From the NCBI RefSeq assembly GCF_000622245.1, contig NZ_KK211416.1, forward strand, positions 1 through 64,000: a stretch of DNA of 64,000 bases. The letters are read 5' to 3'. Every line of letters begins with the position of its first letter. Position 1 is the stretch's first letter. Made by a program: the position numbers and the translations under genes. Shown one piece after another: positions 36,618 to 44,083 of the stretch. Below the pieces are notes generated by a model, which saw only the letters and a list, made by a program, of their open reading frames with translations, was not told where the DNA came from and searched no databases. Source of the DNA: Fusobacterium perfoetens ATCC 29250 (GTDB lineage Bacteria; Fusobacteriota; Fusobacteriia; Fusobacteriales; Fusobacteriaceae).

Positions 36618-37682
36618 TTAATTTTTACTATTTTTTGTTTCTTCAGATTTTATATCATTAGAAACTGATTCTGTAACTTTGTTACCATCTTCAAGTCCAA
36701 ATATTCCTTTAACTACAACCTTATCTCCTAAATTAATTTCATCAGAAGAGATAACAGTATAAGTAGAATCTTGTGCTCCAACCTCAACTTTGACTCTCTT
36801 AGCAACTCCATCTTTTACAATAAATACATAATTTAGTAAATCTCTTATGAAAATACTTTCATCAGGAACAGACATAGCAGAAACTTTTCCAACAGGAATA
36901 GTTACATATGAATACATACCATCTTTAATAGTTTTTTCTGGATTTTTAACTCCAACTTTAATTTTATATTTTTTAGTATCGCTTTCAGCAATAGGGTTAA
37001 TTTCTAAAATAGTTCCCTCTAAGGTTTTATTAATTGCTGGAACCTCAACAGATAAAGGGCCACCTACTTTTATTTGTCCAAGCCACTCAGCAGGGAATCC
37101 AACATAAGCTTCCATTAAATTATCATCAACTACTGTAAATATTGTAGTATTTCCTTCAACTTCATTTCCAACTTTTCCAAATAAATTTCCAACAGTTCCA
37201 TCAATATCGGCTTTTCTAAATAATTTTTCATAATTATTTTTAGCTACATCAAAATTTGCTTTTGCTGTAGAGTAAGCATTTTCATATTCTACATATTCTA
37301 AATAAGAAATAAGTTCTTCAGCATATAATTTTTTGAATTTTTTAAAATTATTATTAGCAACATTAAATAAAGCTTTTGATGAATTATAGGCAGCTTCTGT
37401 ATCAGCATCAGAAAGTTTCATAACTACTTCACCTTTTTTTACATAATCACCATTTTTTTTATAGATTTTTTCAATAGTTCCACCTTTTTCTGTAGTATGG
37501 TCTACTTTATTTTCAGGCTCTAATACAGCATCACTTCTAAAAGTTTGGCTAAGTTCTCTAGTCTGAACTTCTTCAGTAACAACATATTTTGGTTTAACAA
37601 CAACTTCTTTTACCTCCTCTTTTTTTCCACATCCTATAAAGATAAAAGTAGAAAGTAAAGATAAACAAAGTAATTTTTTCAT
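36618..37682 (-). CDS. RND efflux periplasmic adaptor lipoprotein
   Basis: A 354-residue HlyD-type membrane fusion protein. The N-terminus is a lipoprotein signal with lipobox IFIGC (Cys19), so it is anchored to the inner membrane. A lipoyl half-motif near residues 65-90 is split by a coiled-coil hairpin (about 95-155) and followed by the barrel and membrane-proximal domains. It bridges the RND pump and TolC. Gaps are 18 bases to the pump and about 30 to the TolC gene. Starts behind AATGGAGGA. Confidence 0.92.
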   Translation of the reverse strand: MKKLLCLSLLSTFIFIGCGKKEEVKEVVVKPKYVVTEEVQTRELSQTFRSDAVLEPENKVDHTTEKGGTIEKIYKKNGDYVKKGEVVMKLSDADTEAAYNSSKALFNVANNNFKKFKKLYAEELISYLEYVEYENAYSTAKANFDVAKNNYEKLFRKADIDGTVGNLFGKVGNEVEGNTTIFTVVDDNLMEAYVGFPAEWLGQIKVGGPLSVEVPAINKTLEGTILEINPIAESDTKKYKIKVGVKNPEKTIKDGMYSYVTIPVGKVSAMSVPDESIFIRDLLNYVFIVKDGVAKRVKVEVGAQDSTYTVISSDEINLGDKVVVKGIFGLEDGNKVTESVSNDIKSEETKNSKN

Positions 37683-37712
37683 TTCTATCCTCCATTAAAA
37701 TTTTTTATACAA

Positions 37713-38999
37713 TTAGATTATAAGTGATCTATAATTTTCAAAAGCTAGTAGATAACTACTTTCAGCTGAATTAAAGTTCATTTGAGCAGTTCTATATTGA
37801 GCTTCTGAATTTAGATAATCTTGAGTAGATAAAAGACCAGCCTCATATCTTTTCTTATCAATCTCATAATTTTCACGAGAAGCTTCTAAAGAACTTTTCA
37901 TAGCAACTCTATATTTTTCTAATCTTAAAACTTCACTATATGCAGTTGCTAAATTAATTTCTATATTATCTTGAGTTATATTATCATTTAATTCTTCAAT
38001 TTTATAATTTTCTCTAGCTACTCTATAAGCATCTATTCCACTACCGAAACTAAATAATTCCCAGTCTATTTGAACTCCACCTCTCCATTCTTCATCATGG
38101 AAAGTATCACTTGAATGTAATCTTTCAGTTCCACCATAACTAGCGAAAACACTTATTTTTGGAAGATTATCACTTAAAGCTACCATTTTTTCTGCTTTTG
38201 AATATTCTACTTTATTTTTTGAGATTAAAGCATTAAGACTTTGAGTTTTAGCTGTAATTAAATCTTTTTCAAAATCTATATTAGAACTTAAATTTTCTGG
38301 AATAAATAATTCTTCTAAATCTATTTCTTCATTGATATTTAATCCAAGTTCTATTTTTAAATTTTTCTTTTCAGTTTCAATTTGATTTTGAACTTTAACT
38401 ATTTGAGATTGAATATCAAGTAAAGAATATTCTGTTTTTAAAAGGTCAGCTCTTATGATTAAACGTTCTTCTAATTTTTTTTCTTGTAATTTCATTCTAG
38501 TTTGCAATTCTTTTTCAGAAGTTTTTAATGCTTCAAGATTTTTTTCATAAGTTATTACATTTGAATAGTATTGGATAACTCTTATTCTAGTATCAACTTT
38601 TTCTTTTAAGAAAGAATAATTAAGAATATTTTTTTGTGCAGCAGCACCTTTTATTCCACCAAATATAGCTCCTCCTTGAAAAATAGGGTAAGTTGCTATG
38701 ATTTTACTAGAATAACCATCTTTACTAGGAACTTTAAAACTATCATCATTAATTCCTTTTTCATTATAAACTTCTCTTGTATCGTGTTCATATCTAGTAT
38801 AAACCCCTTGATAAGCTACTGTAGGAAGGGCATATTTAAAAGCACGAGATAGATTAAGTTCTCCAATTTTTTTATTTTTTTCAGCTATTTGAACATTTTT
38901 ACTATTAGTAAGTGATAGGTCAATAGCTTCTTCTAAGTTAAGAGTTCTAGCAAAAGATAAAGCACTTAACATTAGAAATAAACCTAAAGTTTTTTTCAT
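37713..38999 (-). CDS. TolC-family outer-membrane efflux protein
   Basis: A 428-residue protein with a cleavable signal peptide (MKKTLGLFLMLSALSFA) and two long alpha-helical outer membrane factor repeats, for example LNLEEAIDLSLTNSKNVQIAEK near the mature N-terminus and its second copy near residue 235. It forms the outer-membrane exit duct of the tripartite pump. ATG at 38999 is chosen because GAGGTGG is 9-10 bases upstream; a GTG at 39011 is part of that site. It is preceded by the tetR gene, 30 bases upstream. Confidence 0.93.
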   Translation of the reverse strand: MKKTLGLFLMLSALSFARTLNLEEAIDLSLTNSKNVQIAEKNKKIGELNLSRAFKYALPTVAYQGVYTRYEHDTREVYNEKGINDDSFKVPSKDGYSSKIIATYPIFQGGAIFGGIKGAAAQKNILNYSFLKEKVDTRIRVIQYYSNVITYEKNLEALKTSEKELQTRMKLQEKKLEERLIIRADLLKTEYSLLDIQSQIVKVQNQIETEKKNLKIELGLNINEEIDLEELFIPENLSSNIDFEKDLITAKTQSLNALISKNKVEYSKAEKMVALSDNLPKISVFASYGGTERLHSSDTFHDEEWRGGVQIDWELFSFGSGIDAYRVARENYKIEELNDNITQDNIEINLATAYSEVLRLEKYRVAMKSSLEASRENYEIDKKRYEAGLLSTQDYLNSEAQYRTAQMNFNSAESSYLLAFENYRSLII

Positions 39000-39029
39000 A
39001 AAAAGTACCACCTCATTTATATAAAAATT

Positions 39030-39674
39030 TTATTTTAATATAAGTTTTATAACTGCTTTAGTCATAAAATTTATTTCTTTTTCTAGATTTATCTTATTAA
39101 TACAATCTTCGATTTCAGAAATAGTTATATGACTTTCCTTTTTTTCAAAATTCATTAAAGGATTAAAAGAGTTTTCATAAAAAGAATTGATAAAAGCTTT
39201 TATTAAATAAGCATATTTATCAATATCATTTTCATCAGATAAATCTAATTTATCTTTATATTTATTTAATATTTTTAAAATATCATGGTTTCCTAATTTT
39301 GTGTTATCTAAAATAGAAATTTTTACATTTTCACTTAATAAATTTATATTTTTAAAAAGATTCATAATTATTAAAAAAGATTCAGTATCTATTAATGGAA
39401 AAGATAAAGATTGAGCTAAAAATTCTTTTATAGTTTCTTCAAAAGATAACTCTTTTTCTAAAATTTCATTTACTTTATGACGTCTTTGAAATATTTTTTC
39501 TGAAATAATAGCTAAAATAAATTCATCTTTTGATTTAAAATAAGTATAGAAACTACCTTTTGCTATTCCCATTTTTTTTGTAATATCTTCAACACTTGTG
39601 TTAAGAAAACCTTTTTCTATAATTAATTTTTTTCCTGTAGAAATTATCTCTTCTCTTTTTTTAGAGTTTTTCAA
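39030..39674 (-). CDS. TetR-family regulator of the efflux operon
   Basis: A 214-residue repressor. Residues 1-55 hold the TetR DNA-binding helix-turn-helix (TSVEDITKKMGIAKGSFYTYFKSKDEF). The rest is an all-helical ligand domain with no sequence conservation I can assign. Start is probably TTG at 39674 because GGAGGG lies 6 bases before it; TTG at 39695 would place that site inside the coding region. First gene of the operon tetR-tolC-adaptor-RND. Two TGAC...GTCA palindromes bracket the promoter, so autorepression relieved by a pump substrate is likely. Confidence 0.88.
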   Translation of the reverse strand: MKNSKKREEIISTGKKLIIEKGFLNTSVEDITKKMGIAKGSFYTYFKSKDEFILAIISEKIFQRRHKVNEILEKELSFEETIKEFLAQSLSFPLIDTESFLIIMNLFKNINLLSENVKISILDNTKLGNHDILKILNKYKDKLDLSDENDIDKYAYLIKAFINSFYENSFNPLMNFEKKESHITISEIEDCINKINLEKEINFMTKAVIKLILK

Positions 39675-39688
39675 AATTATCCCTCCAG

Positions 39689-39702
39689 TGACCAAATAGT
39701 CA
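39689..39702. promoter_or_regulatory. TetR operator, downstream copy
   Basis: Inverted repeat TGACCAAATAGTCA, arms TGAC/GTCA, just upstream of the tetR ribosome binding site and downstream of the -10. Confidence 0.55.
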
Positions 39703-39719
39703 ATTTCATCTAAAATAAA

Positions 39720-39748
39720 GTATACTATAAAATGACTATAAAGTCAAC
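39720..39748 (-). promoter_or_regulatory. Promoter of the efflux operon
   Basis: Minus strand TTGACT (39748-39743), 17-base spacer, TATACT (39725-39720). A near-consensus sigma-70 promoter. The operator at 39733-39746 overlaps the -35 and spacer. Confidence 0.75.
39733..39746. promoter_or_regulatory. TetR operator, upstream copy
   Basis: Perfect 5-bp inverted repeat TGACTATAAAGTCA over the -35 and spacer of the efflux promoter. It shares TGAC-TAT/GTCA with the downstream copy, 44 bp apart. Confidence 0.6.
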
Positions 39749-39851
39749 AAGAAATAAAAAATAATAAAAAACTAATGTATTATAAAAAACAAAAATATTT
39801 TAAAAAAAATATATGTCACAATTATGACTTTTTTAATAAATTTTAAATAAT

Positions 39852-39882
39852 AAAAAAGAGATAACTAAAAAGTTATCTCTAA
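39852..39882 (-). terminator. Terminator after rubrerythrin
   Basis: AGAGATAACT (39857-39866), loop AAAA, AGTTATCTCT (39871-39880). On the minus strand the hairpin is followed by TTTTTTATT. Confidence 0.85.
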
Positions 39883-39901
39883 AAATTATATATAATCATA
39901 A

Positions 39902-40438
39902 TTAGTAATTAGTACATCTAATTCTAAAATAAGCTTGAGGATGGTCACATACTGGACAAGTTAAAGGAGCTTCAGTTCCTATATGTAAATGTCCACAGTT
40001 TCCACATTCCCACACTTGGATTTCAAGTCTTTTGAAAACTTCTTGATTTTCTATATTAGCAAGTAATTTTCTATATCTTTCTTCATGTTCTTTTTCAATT
40101 TTTGCTACTCCATCCATAACTTTTGCAATATCTTCAAATCCTTCTTCTCTAGCTTCTTTAGCGAAAGTTGCATACATATCTGTCCATTCATAATTTTCTC
40201 CAGCAGCAGCATCTTTTAAGTTTTCAATAGTAGAAGGCATTCCACCATGAAGAAGTTTAAACCAAAGTTTAGCATGTTCTTTTTCATTATTAGCAGTAAC
40301 TTCAAATAATTCAGCTATTTGCACATATCCTTCTTTTTTAGCTTTAGAAGCATAATAAGTATATTTGTTTCTTGCTTGAGATTCTCCAGCAAATGCAGTC
40401 CATAGATTTTTTTCTGTTTTAGTTCCTTTTAATTCCAT
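39902..40438 (-). CDS. rbr: Rubrerythrin
   Basis: A 178-residue peroxide reductase of anaerobes. Residues 1-140 are a ferritin-like diiron four-helix domain with ExxH-type ligands (for example [10 protein letters not shown] and [10 protein letters not shown]). Residues 145-178 form a rubredoxin-like Fe(SCys)4 domain (CGNCG, then CPVCDHP). It lies directly downstream of a perR-like gene on the same strand, separated by its own promoter (TTGACT-18-TATAAT) and a Fur-family-like box at 40464-40478. This fits peroxide-responsive regulation. Confidence 0.96.
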   Translation of the reverse strand: MELKGTKTEKNLWTAFAGESQARNKYTYYASKAKKEGYVQIAELFEVTANNEKEHAKLWFKLLHGGMPSTIENLKDAAAGENYEWTDMYATFAKEAREEGFEDIAKVMDGVAKIEKEHEERYRKLLANIENQEVFKRLEIQVWECGNCGHLHIGTEAPLTCPVCDHPQAYFRIRCTNY

Positions 40439-40463
40439 AAAATATTTTCCTCCTTACAAGATG

Positions 40464-40478
40464 TGATAATGATTCCTA
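40464..40478. promoter_or_regulatory. Possible PerR/Fur box at the rubrerythrin promoter
   Basis: TGATAATGATTCCTA: the left half matches the Fur-family 7-1-7 half-site TGATAAT exactly and the right half weakly. It lies over the predicted start of the promoter TTGACT/TATAAT. Confidence 0.4.
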
Positions 40479-40485
40479 CATCTAT

Positions 40486-40515
40486 ATTATAACTCATTAA
40501 TTAATTAAAAGTCAA
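40486..40515 (-). promoter_or_regulatory. Promoter of rubrerythrin
   Basis: Minus strand TTGACT (40515-40510), 18-base spacer, TATAAT (40491-40486). Confidence 0.65.
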
Positions 40516-40547
40516 ATAAAAAGAGAGAAAAAGAAATAAAAATATGA

Positions 40548-40925
40548 TTAGTTATTTTTACAATTTTTACAAACACCATCAAAAATAATATTGAAATTAT
40601 CTATTTTTATATCTTGTTCTTTAGATATACTTTTTATAAAATTATCTATTTCTAAACTATTAATATCTATTAAACAACCGCAAATATTACATTTTAAATG
40701 TGCATGAGGACTTAAGTTTTTATCAAATTTATCAACTTCTCCAGGTAAAGAAACTTTTTTTATTTCATTTGACTCAGTTAATTTTATTAGATTTCTATAT
40801 ACTGTACCTAAACTTAATTTTGGATTATCTTTTTTTAATGAAGTATATATTGTATCAGCTGTAGGATGATCATTATGATTTAATACATAATTTAAAATTA
40901 ATTCTCTTTGTTTAGAATATTTCAT
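40548..40925 (-). CDS. Fur/PerR-family transcriptional regulator
   Basis: A 125-residue metalloregulator. The N-terminal winged helix (about 1-70) includes TVYRNLIKLTE. The regulatory metal region has DKFDKNLSPHAHLKC, whose His pair matches the PerR/Fur sensory ligands. The structural zinc is bound by two CxxC pairs (CNICG and CKNC). Position just upstream of rubrerythrin favours PerR (peroxide sensing) over Fur or Zur, but residue identity alone does not settle it. A promoter GTGACT-17-TATAAT lies at 40983-41011 with a palindromic TATCATGATA at 40987-40996 that could be an autoregulatory box. Weak AGAGG upstream of the ATG. Confidence 0.85.
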   Translation of the reverse strand: MKYSKQRELILNYVLNHNDHPTADTIYTSLKKDNPKLSLGTVYRNLIKLTESNEIKKVSLPGEVDKFDKNLSPHAHLKCNICGCLIDINSLEIDNFIKSISKEQDIKIDNFNIIFDGVCKNCKNN

Positions 40926-40982
40926 AATAAACCTCTTTCACATATAGATAGTTTTAATTTAAATATTTATAAAATTTTAAAT

Positions 40983-41011
40983 ATTATATCATGATAATTT
41001 AATAAAGTCAC
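40983..41011 (-). promoter_or_regulatory. Promoter with internal palindrome upstream of the PerR-like gene
   Basis: Minus strand GTGACT (41011-41006), 17-base spacer, TATAAT (40988-40983). Palindrome TATCATGATA at 40987-40996 lies against the -10. Confidence 0.45.
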
Positions 41012-41088
41012 TTATTTATTTTTTATGTTTAATTATTTTTCTATAAGAATAATAATATGTAATTTTGTAAAAAAATAGTATTTTTTTG

Positions 41089-41117
41089 TTGACAAAATAA
41101 AATAAATATGATATTAT
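41089..41117 (+). promoter_or_regulatory. Consensus promoter of the PTPS-like gene
   Basis: TTGACA at 41089-41094, 17-base spacer, TATTAT at 41112-41117. The palindrome at 41122-41150 starts 5 bases after the -10, covering the start site. Confidence 0.75.
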
Positions 41118-41121
41118 TATT

Positions 41122-41150
41122 TTAATAATAGTAATTATTACTATTATTAA
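41122..41150. promoter_or_regulatory. 29-bp perfect palindrome, Zur/Fur-like operator
   Basis: Two exact 14-base arms around a central T at 41136. The core TAGTAATTATTACTA resembles the Zur-type TCGTAAT-N-ATTACGA box with one changed base per half. It covers the transcription start of the PTPS-like gene, so a repressor is likely. Confidence 0.65.
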
Positions 41151-41172
41151 TTAAAAAATAGGAGGTAGGAAA

Positions 41173-41736
41173 ATGAGAAGTATAACAACATTTGATTTAC
41201 AATACGCACATAGATTTTATAAATTTAAAGGGGAAGCTCAATATTTACATGGACATACTGGTGTTTTAACTATAGAAGTAGAAGATTCTATTAATGAGGG
41301 AGTTAATATGGTATTTCCTTGTAATGAAATCCAAAAAATTGCTTGGGATCTTTTGAAAAACTTTGATCATGCTTTGATTTTAAGAGAGGATGATCCTTTA
41401 TTACCAGTTATATTAAAAGTTTATGAAGAAACAGGAATAAAAGATGGACATCCACAAAATACTATGAAAGGAATAGCTTTTAAAACTGAATTGGCCACTG
41501 CTTATCCAGATTGTAGATTGGTAGTAACAAAAGAAACATTAACAGTAGAGGGAATGATAAAAATAGTATATGATTTATTAAAAGATAAATTAAATATAGC
41601 AAAAATTACTTTTACAAGTGGAGTAAATGCCGCTTCTGAAGAGTTTATTACTAAAAATAATATAGAACGTTGTCCTTTATGTGGAATATCATTAAATGAA
41701 AATGGTATTTGTCCAAAATGTGGATATAAAAAATAA
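41173..41736 (+). CDS. PTPS/QueD-family protein lacking the catalytic Cys, with C-terminal zinc ribbon
   Basis: A 187-residue relative of 6-pyruvoyltetrahydropterin synthase and 6-carboxytetrahydropterin synthase. The zinc ligands are His13, His26 and His28 (YAHRF...LHGH), and the Asp-His pair NFDHALI is present. The position of the catalytic Cys (CxxxHGH) is Ala22, with Glu21 next to it. So the canonical QueD reaction is doubtful; some PTPS-III enzymes use Glu here. The C-terminal CPLCG...CPKCG (167, 170, 180, 183) is an added zinc ribbon. No other queuosine or folate gene is adjacent. A strong GGAGG site precedes the ATG. Control by the palindrome suggests metal-responsive expression (inference). 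Confidence 0.8.
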   Translation: MRSITTFDLQYAHRFYKFKGEAQYLHGHTGVLTIEVEDSINEGVNMVFPCNEIQKIAWDLLKNFDHALILREDDPLLPVILKVYEETGIKDGHPQNTMKGIAFKTELATAYPDCRLVVTKETLTVEGMIKIVYDLLKDKLNIAKITFTSGVNAASEEFITKNNIERCPLCGISLNENGICPKCGYKK

Positions 41737-41758
41737 ATAGGATAATTAATAAATTTTT

Positions 41759-41793
41759 AAAGATATCATAATTTTGTGATATCTTTATTTTTT
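41759..41793 (+). terminator. Terminator after the PTPS-like gene
   Basis: AGATATCA (41761-41768) pairs with TGATATCT (41777-41784), followed by TTATTTTTT. Confidence 0.85.
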
Positions 41794-41817
41794 ATAGAAA
41801 GATTAGATTTTTTAGAA

Positions 41818-41847
41818 TAAAAAAACACTTGAAAATCTCAAGTGTTA
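41818..41847 (-). terminator. Terminator of the tRNA array
   Basis: AACACTTGA (41824-41832) pairs with TCAAGTGTT (41838-41846). On the minus strand it is followed by a run of T. Confidence 0.85.
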
Positions 41848-41858
41848 ATCTTAACAGA

Positions 41859-41932
41859 ATGCCATAAGCGGGATCGAACCGCTGACCTACGCAGTGCAAG
41901 TGCGTCGCTCTCCCAAACTGAGCTATATCCCC
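41859..41932 (-). pseudogene. tRNA-Ala(TGC) copy with a broken acceptor stem
   Basis: The 69 bases from the 5' end through the T arm are identical to the tRNA-Ala at 42037-42113 (anticodon TGC). The 3' acceptor strand reads TATGGCA instead of TATCTCC, so positions 1, 3 and 4 no longer pair with 72, 70 and 69. The alanine identity pair G3:U70 is lost (G3 against G70) and no CCA follows. Probably not a working alanine tRNA. Confidence 0.7.
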
Positions 41933-41958
41933 AAGTATAAATATATGTATTTTAAAAA

Positions 41959-42035
41959 TGGTGCCTAGGAATAGATTCGAACTATCGACCGTACGGGTAT
42001 GAACCGTATGCTCTAGCCAACTGAGCTACCTAGGC
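41959..42035 (-). tRNA. tRNA-Met (anticodon CAT)
   Basis: Cloverleaf with acceptor GCCTAGG/CCTAGGC, anticodon stem TACGG/CCGTA with loop TTCATAC, T loop TTCGAAT, and encoded CCA at the 3' end. Anticodon CAT; elongator Met is likely, but a lysidine-modified Ile tRNA cannot be fully excluded. It is separated by one base from the downstream-listed tRNA-Ala. Confidence 0.93.
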
Positions 42036-42036
42036 A

Positions 42037-42113
42037 TGGTGGAGATAAGCGGGATCGAACCGCTGACCTACGCAGTGCAAGTGCGTCGCTCTCCCAAACT
42101 GAGCTATATCCCC
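42037..42113 (-). tRNA. tRNA-Ala (anticodon TGC)
   Basis: Acceptor GGGGATA pairs with TATCTCC, including the G3:U70 alanine identity pair. Anticodon stem ACGCA/TGCGT with loop CTTGCAC, T loop TTCGATC, discriminator A and encoded CCA. It is the first gene of the minus-strand array and the intact partner of the copy at 41859-41932. Confidence 0.96.
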
Positions 42114-42210
42114 GAACAAGGTATATCATACCAAAAAAAATACTCTTTGTCAATAAAAAAAATATAAAATATTTATTAAAAATGATAAAAGCTTGAAAAT
42201 AAAAGAAAAG

Positions 42211-43374
42211 TTATAAGTTATTTTTTAAAAAATTATCTATTTTTTTTAAAGAATTAACACAATAGTCAATTTCTTCTATTGTATTAGAAAATCCAAATGA
42301 AAAACGAACACATCCAAAATCATATGTTCCTAAATATTTATGAGCTAAAGGAGCACAATGGAAACCTCCTCTTGTAAAAATATTAAATTCTTCAGAAAGA
42401 ATATTAGTTAATTCAGAGGCGTTTATTCCTTTCATATTAATACCTACAACAGGTCCTCTAGGAATATTAAAATTATCATATATAATAATAGAATCTATTG
42501 AAGAAATTTCTTCAATAAAATATTTAGTAAGTTTGTATTCATGCTTAAAAATAGTATCAAGTCCTATAGAATCAATATAATCTATACCTGCTCCAAGACT
42601 TAAAATACCAGGAACATTAGATGTACCAGCTTCTAAAACTTCAGGCATTTTTGAAGGTTGTCTAGGAAGTTTTGAATAACTACCTGTTCCACCTTCTATA
42701 ATAGGAGTAAGGTTTATGTTTTCGTTTACATATATTCCTCCTATACCCTGAATACCTAACAATGATTTATGTCCTGTGAAACAAAGAATATCTATATTAT
42801 ATTTCTCTATATCTATTTTATAATATCCAGCACTTTGAGAAACGTCTACAACAAAAATTAAGTTATATTTTTTACAAATTTTTCCAATTTTTTCTAAATT
42901 AAAAATATAACCTGTAACATTTGAAATATGATTAATAATAACAGCTTTTGTGTTAGGTGTAATATTTTTTTCTAAATTTTCCATGACTATTTCATCATTT
43001 TTATCAGGAGTAATATAAGAAACTTTTACATTTTTCTCATCTTTTAGATAATTTATAGGTCTAAGAACAGAATTATGCTCTAATACTGATGTAATGATAT
43101 GACAATCCTTTAAATTAATCCCTTTAATAGCAAAATTAAGGGCTTCAGTAGAATTTTTTGTAAAAGCTATTTGTAAAGGATTTTTAATATTAAAAAAATT
43201 AGCAAGTTTTTCTCTAACTTCAAAAACTTTTCTTTCAAGTTCTATAGATTTTTTATGTGAACTTCTACTAGGATTTCCATTAAAAGTAGTTAATGCTTCA
43301 ACAACAGAGTTTATAACAATTTGTGGTTTTGGATTTGATGTAGCACTGTGGTCGAAATAGTAATTTTTTTCCAT
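42211..43374 (-). CDS. Class V aminotransferase, cysteine-desulfurase-like
   Basis: A 387-residue PLP enzyme. The Schiff-base Lys lies in CFTGHKSLLGIQGIGG near residue 192, and the active-site loop FTRGGFHCAPLAHKYLGT near residue 335 has the conserved Cys followed by APLAH. This pattern fits the cysteine desulfurase family (NifS-like, EF2568 type) that supplies sulfur from cysteine. No scaffold, iscU or suf gene is adjacent, so it may serve another sulfur transfer, for example tRNA thiolation or selenium delivery. ATG at 43374 is chosen because GAGGTG lies 9-10 bases upstream; a TTG at 43392 overlaps that site. Confidence 0.85.
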   Translation of the reverse strand: MEKNYYFDHSATSNPKPQIVINSVVEALTTFNGNPSRSSHKKSIELERKVFEVREKLANFFNIKNPLQIAFTKNSTEALNFAIKGINLKDCHIITSVLEHNSVLRPINYLKDEKNVKVSYITPDKNDEIVMENLEKNITPNTKAVIINHISNVTGYIFNLEKIGKICKKYNLIFVVDVSQSAGYYKIDIEKYNIDILCFTGHKSLLGIQGIGGIYVNENINLTPIIEGGTGSYSKLPRQPSKMPEVLEAGTSNVPGILSLGAGIDYIDSIGLDTIFKHEYKLTKYFIEEISSIDSIIIYDNFNIPRGPVVGINMKGINASELTNILSEEFNIFTRGGFHCAPLAHKYLGTYDFGCVRFSFGFSNTIEEIDYCVNSLKKIDNFLKNNL

Positions 43375-43482
43375 AAAAATATAACACCTCAAAATAAAAT
43401 TATAATAAAATTATATCATATTTATAAAAAACATAAAAGAAATAAAATCAATGAAAATATTAAAAAAAATAAAAAAAATCAC

Positions 43483-43511
43483 TTGTCAATATCTGTAAAA
43501 TATGATATAAC
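43483..43511 (+). promoter_or_regulatory. Promoter of the HU gene
   Basis: TTGTCA at 43483-43488, 17-base spacer, TATAAC at 43506-43511. Confidence 0.5.
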
Positions 43512-43582
43512 TTATAAGCTATGCAAAAAATTTTTAGGTTATAATTATTTAAAAATTTATATATATTTTGGAGGTAAAAGTA

Positions 43583-43858
43583 ATGACAAAAAAAGAGTTA
43601 GCAAACATATTATATTTAAAGGAAGTATTTGATACTAAATTAGAAGCAGAGAAAAAAATAGATTCTATATTAGATTTAATTCAAGAAACACTATTATCTG
43701 GAGAAGACGTTAATTTTATCGGTTGGGGAAAATTAGAAGTAGTACAAAGAGCTCCAAGACTTGGAAGAAATCCTAAAACTGGAGAAGAAGTTCAAATTGA
43801 ATCAAGAAGAGGAATCAAATTTAAACCTGGAAAAAATTTCTTAGAAAAATTAAACTAA
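43583..43858 (+). CDS. HU-family DNA-binding protein
   Basis: A 91-residue histone-like protein of normal HU length. It begins MTKKELANILYLKEVF, has the two-helix dimer core and the DNA-grasping arm (GRNPKTGEEVQIESRRGIKFKPG, near residues 56-78). HU dimers bend and compact DNA. Start at 43583 follows GGAGG with 9 bases spacing; a TTG at 43568 reads through the site. It is monocistronic with its own promoter and terminator. Confidence 0.95.
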   Translation: MTKKELANILYLKEVFDTKLEAEKKIDSILDLIQETLLSGEDVNFIGWGKLEVVQRAPRLGRNPKTGEEVQIESRRGIKFKPGKNFLEKLN

Positions 43859-43888
43859 TATAGAAAATTAATATAGATTTTAAAGAAA

Positions 43889-43920
43889 AGAGGATATCAT
43901 TAAGATGTCCTTATTTTTTT
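43889..43920 (+). terminator. Terminator after the HU gene
   Basis: AGGATATC (43891-43898) pairs with GATGTCCT (43904-43911), one G-T pair, followed by a T-tract. Confidence 0.8.
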
Positions 43921-44001
43921 ATAACAAATAATTTTTATATAAAATAATGAATATATATAAATCTAATTGTATTAAAAATATTAAAAAAATTCAAAAAATA
44001 C

Positions 44002-44030
44002 TTGATTTTTTAAAATTTATAAGCTATATA
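44002..44030 (+). promoter_or_regulatory. Promoter of the EF-G-like gene
   Basis: TTGATT at 44002-44007, 17-base spacer, TATATA at 44025-44030. Confidence 0.45.
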
Positions 44031-44083
44031 CATAATATGAGGTTAAAATTGCTAAAATAATTTTTACAGGAGGGGTTATAACT

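Noticed and set aside
43348-43632. 94-codon ORF between the aminotransferase and HU genes
   Set aside because: Overlaps both genes' ends and the HU promoter, with Lys/Asn/Ile-only composition; no ribosome binding site.
43512-44027. Shared TTATAAGCTAT motif near the HU and EF-G-like promoters
   Set aside because: It is only 11 bp in very AT-rich DNA and sits at different positions relative to each -10, so it is probably chance.
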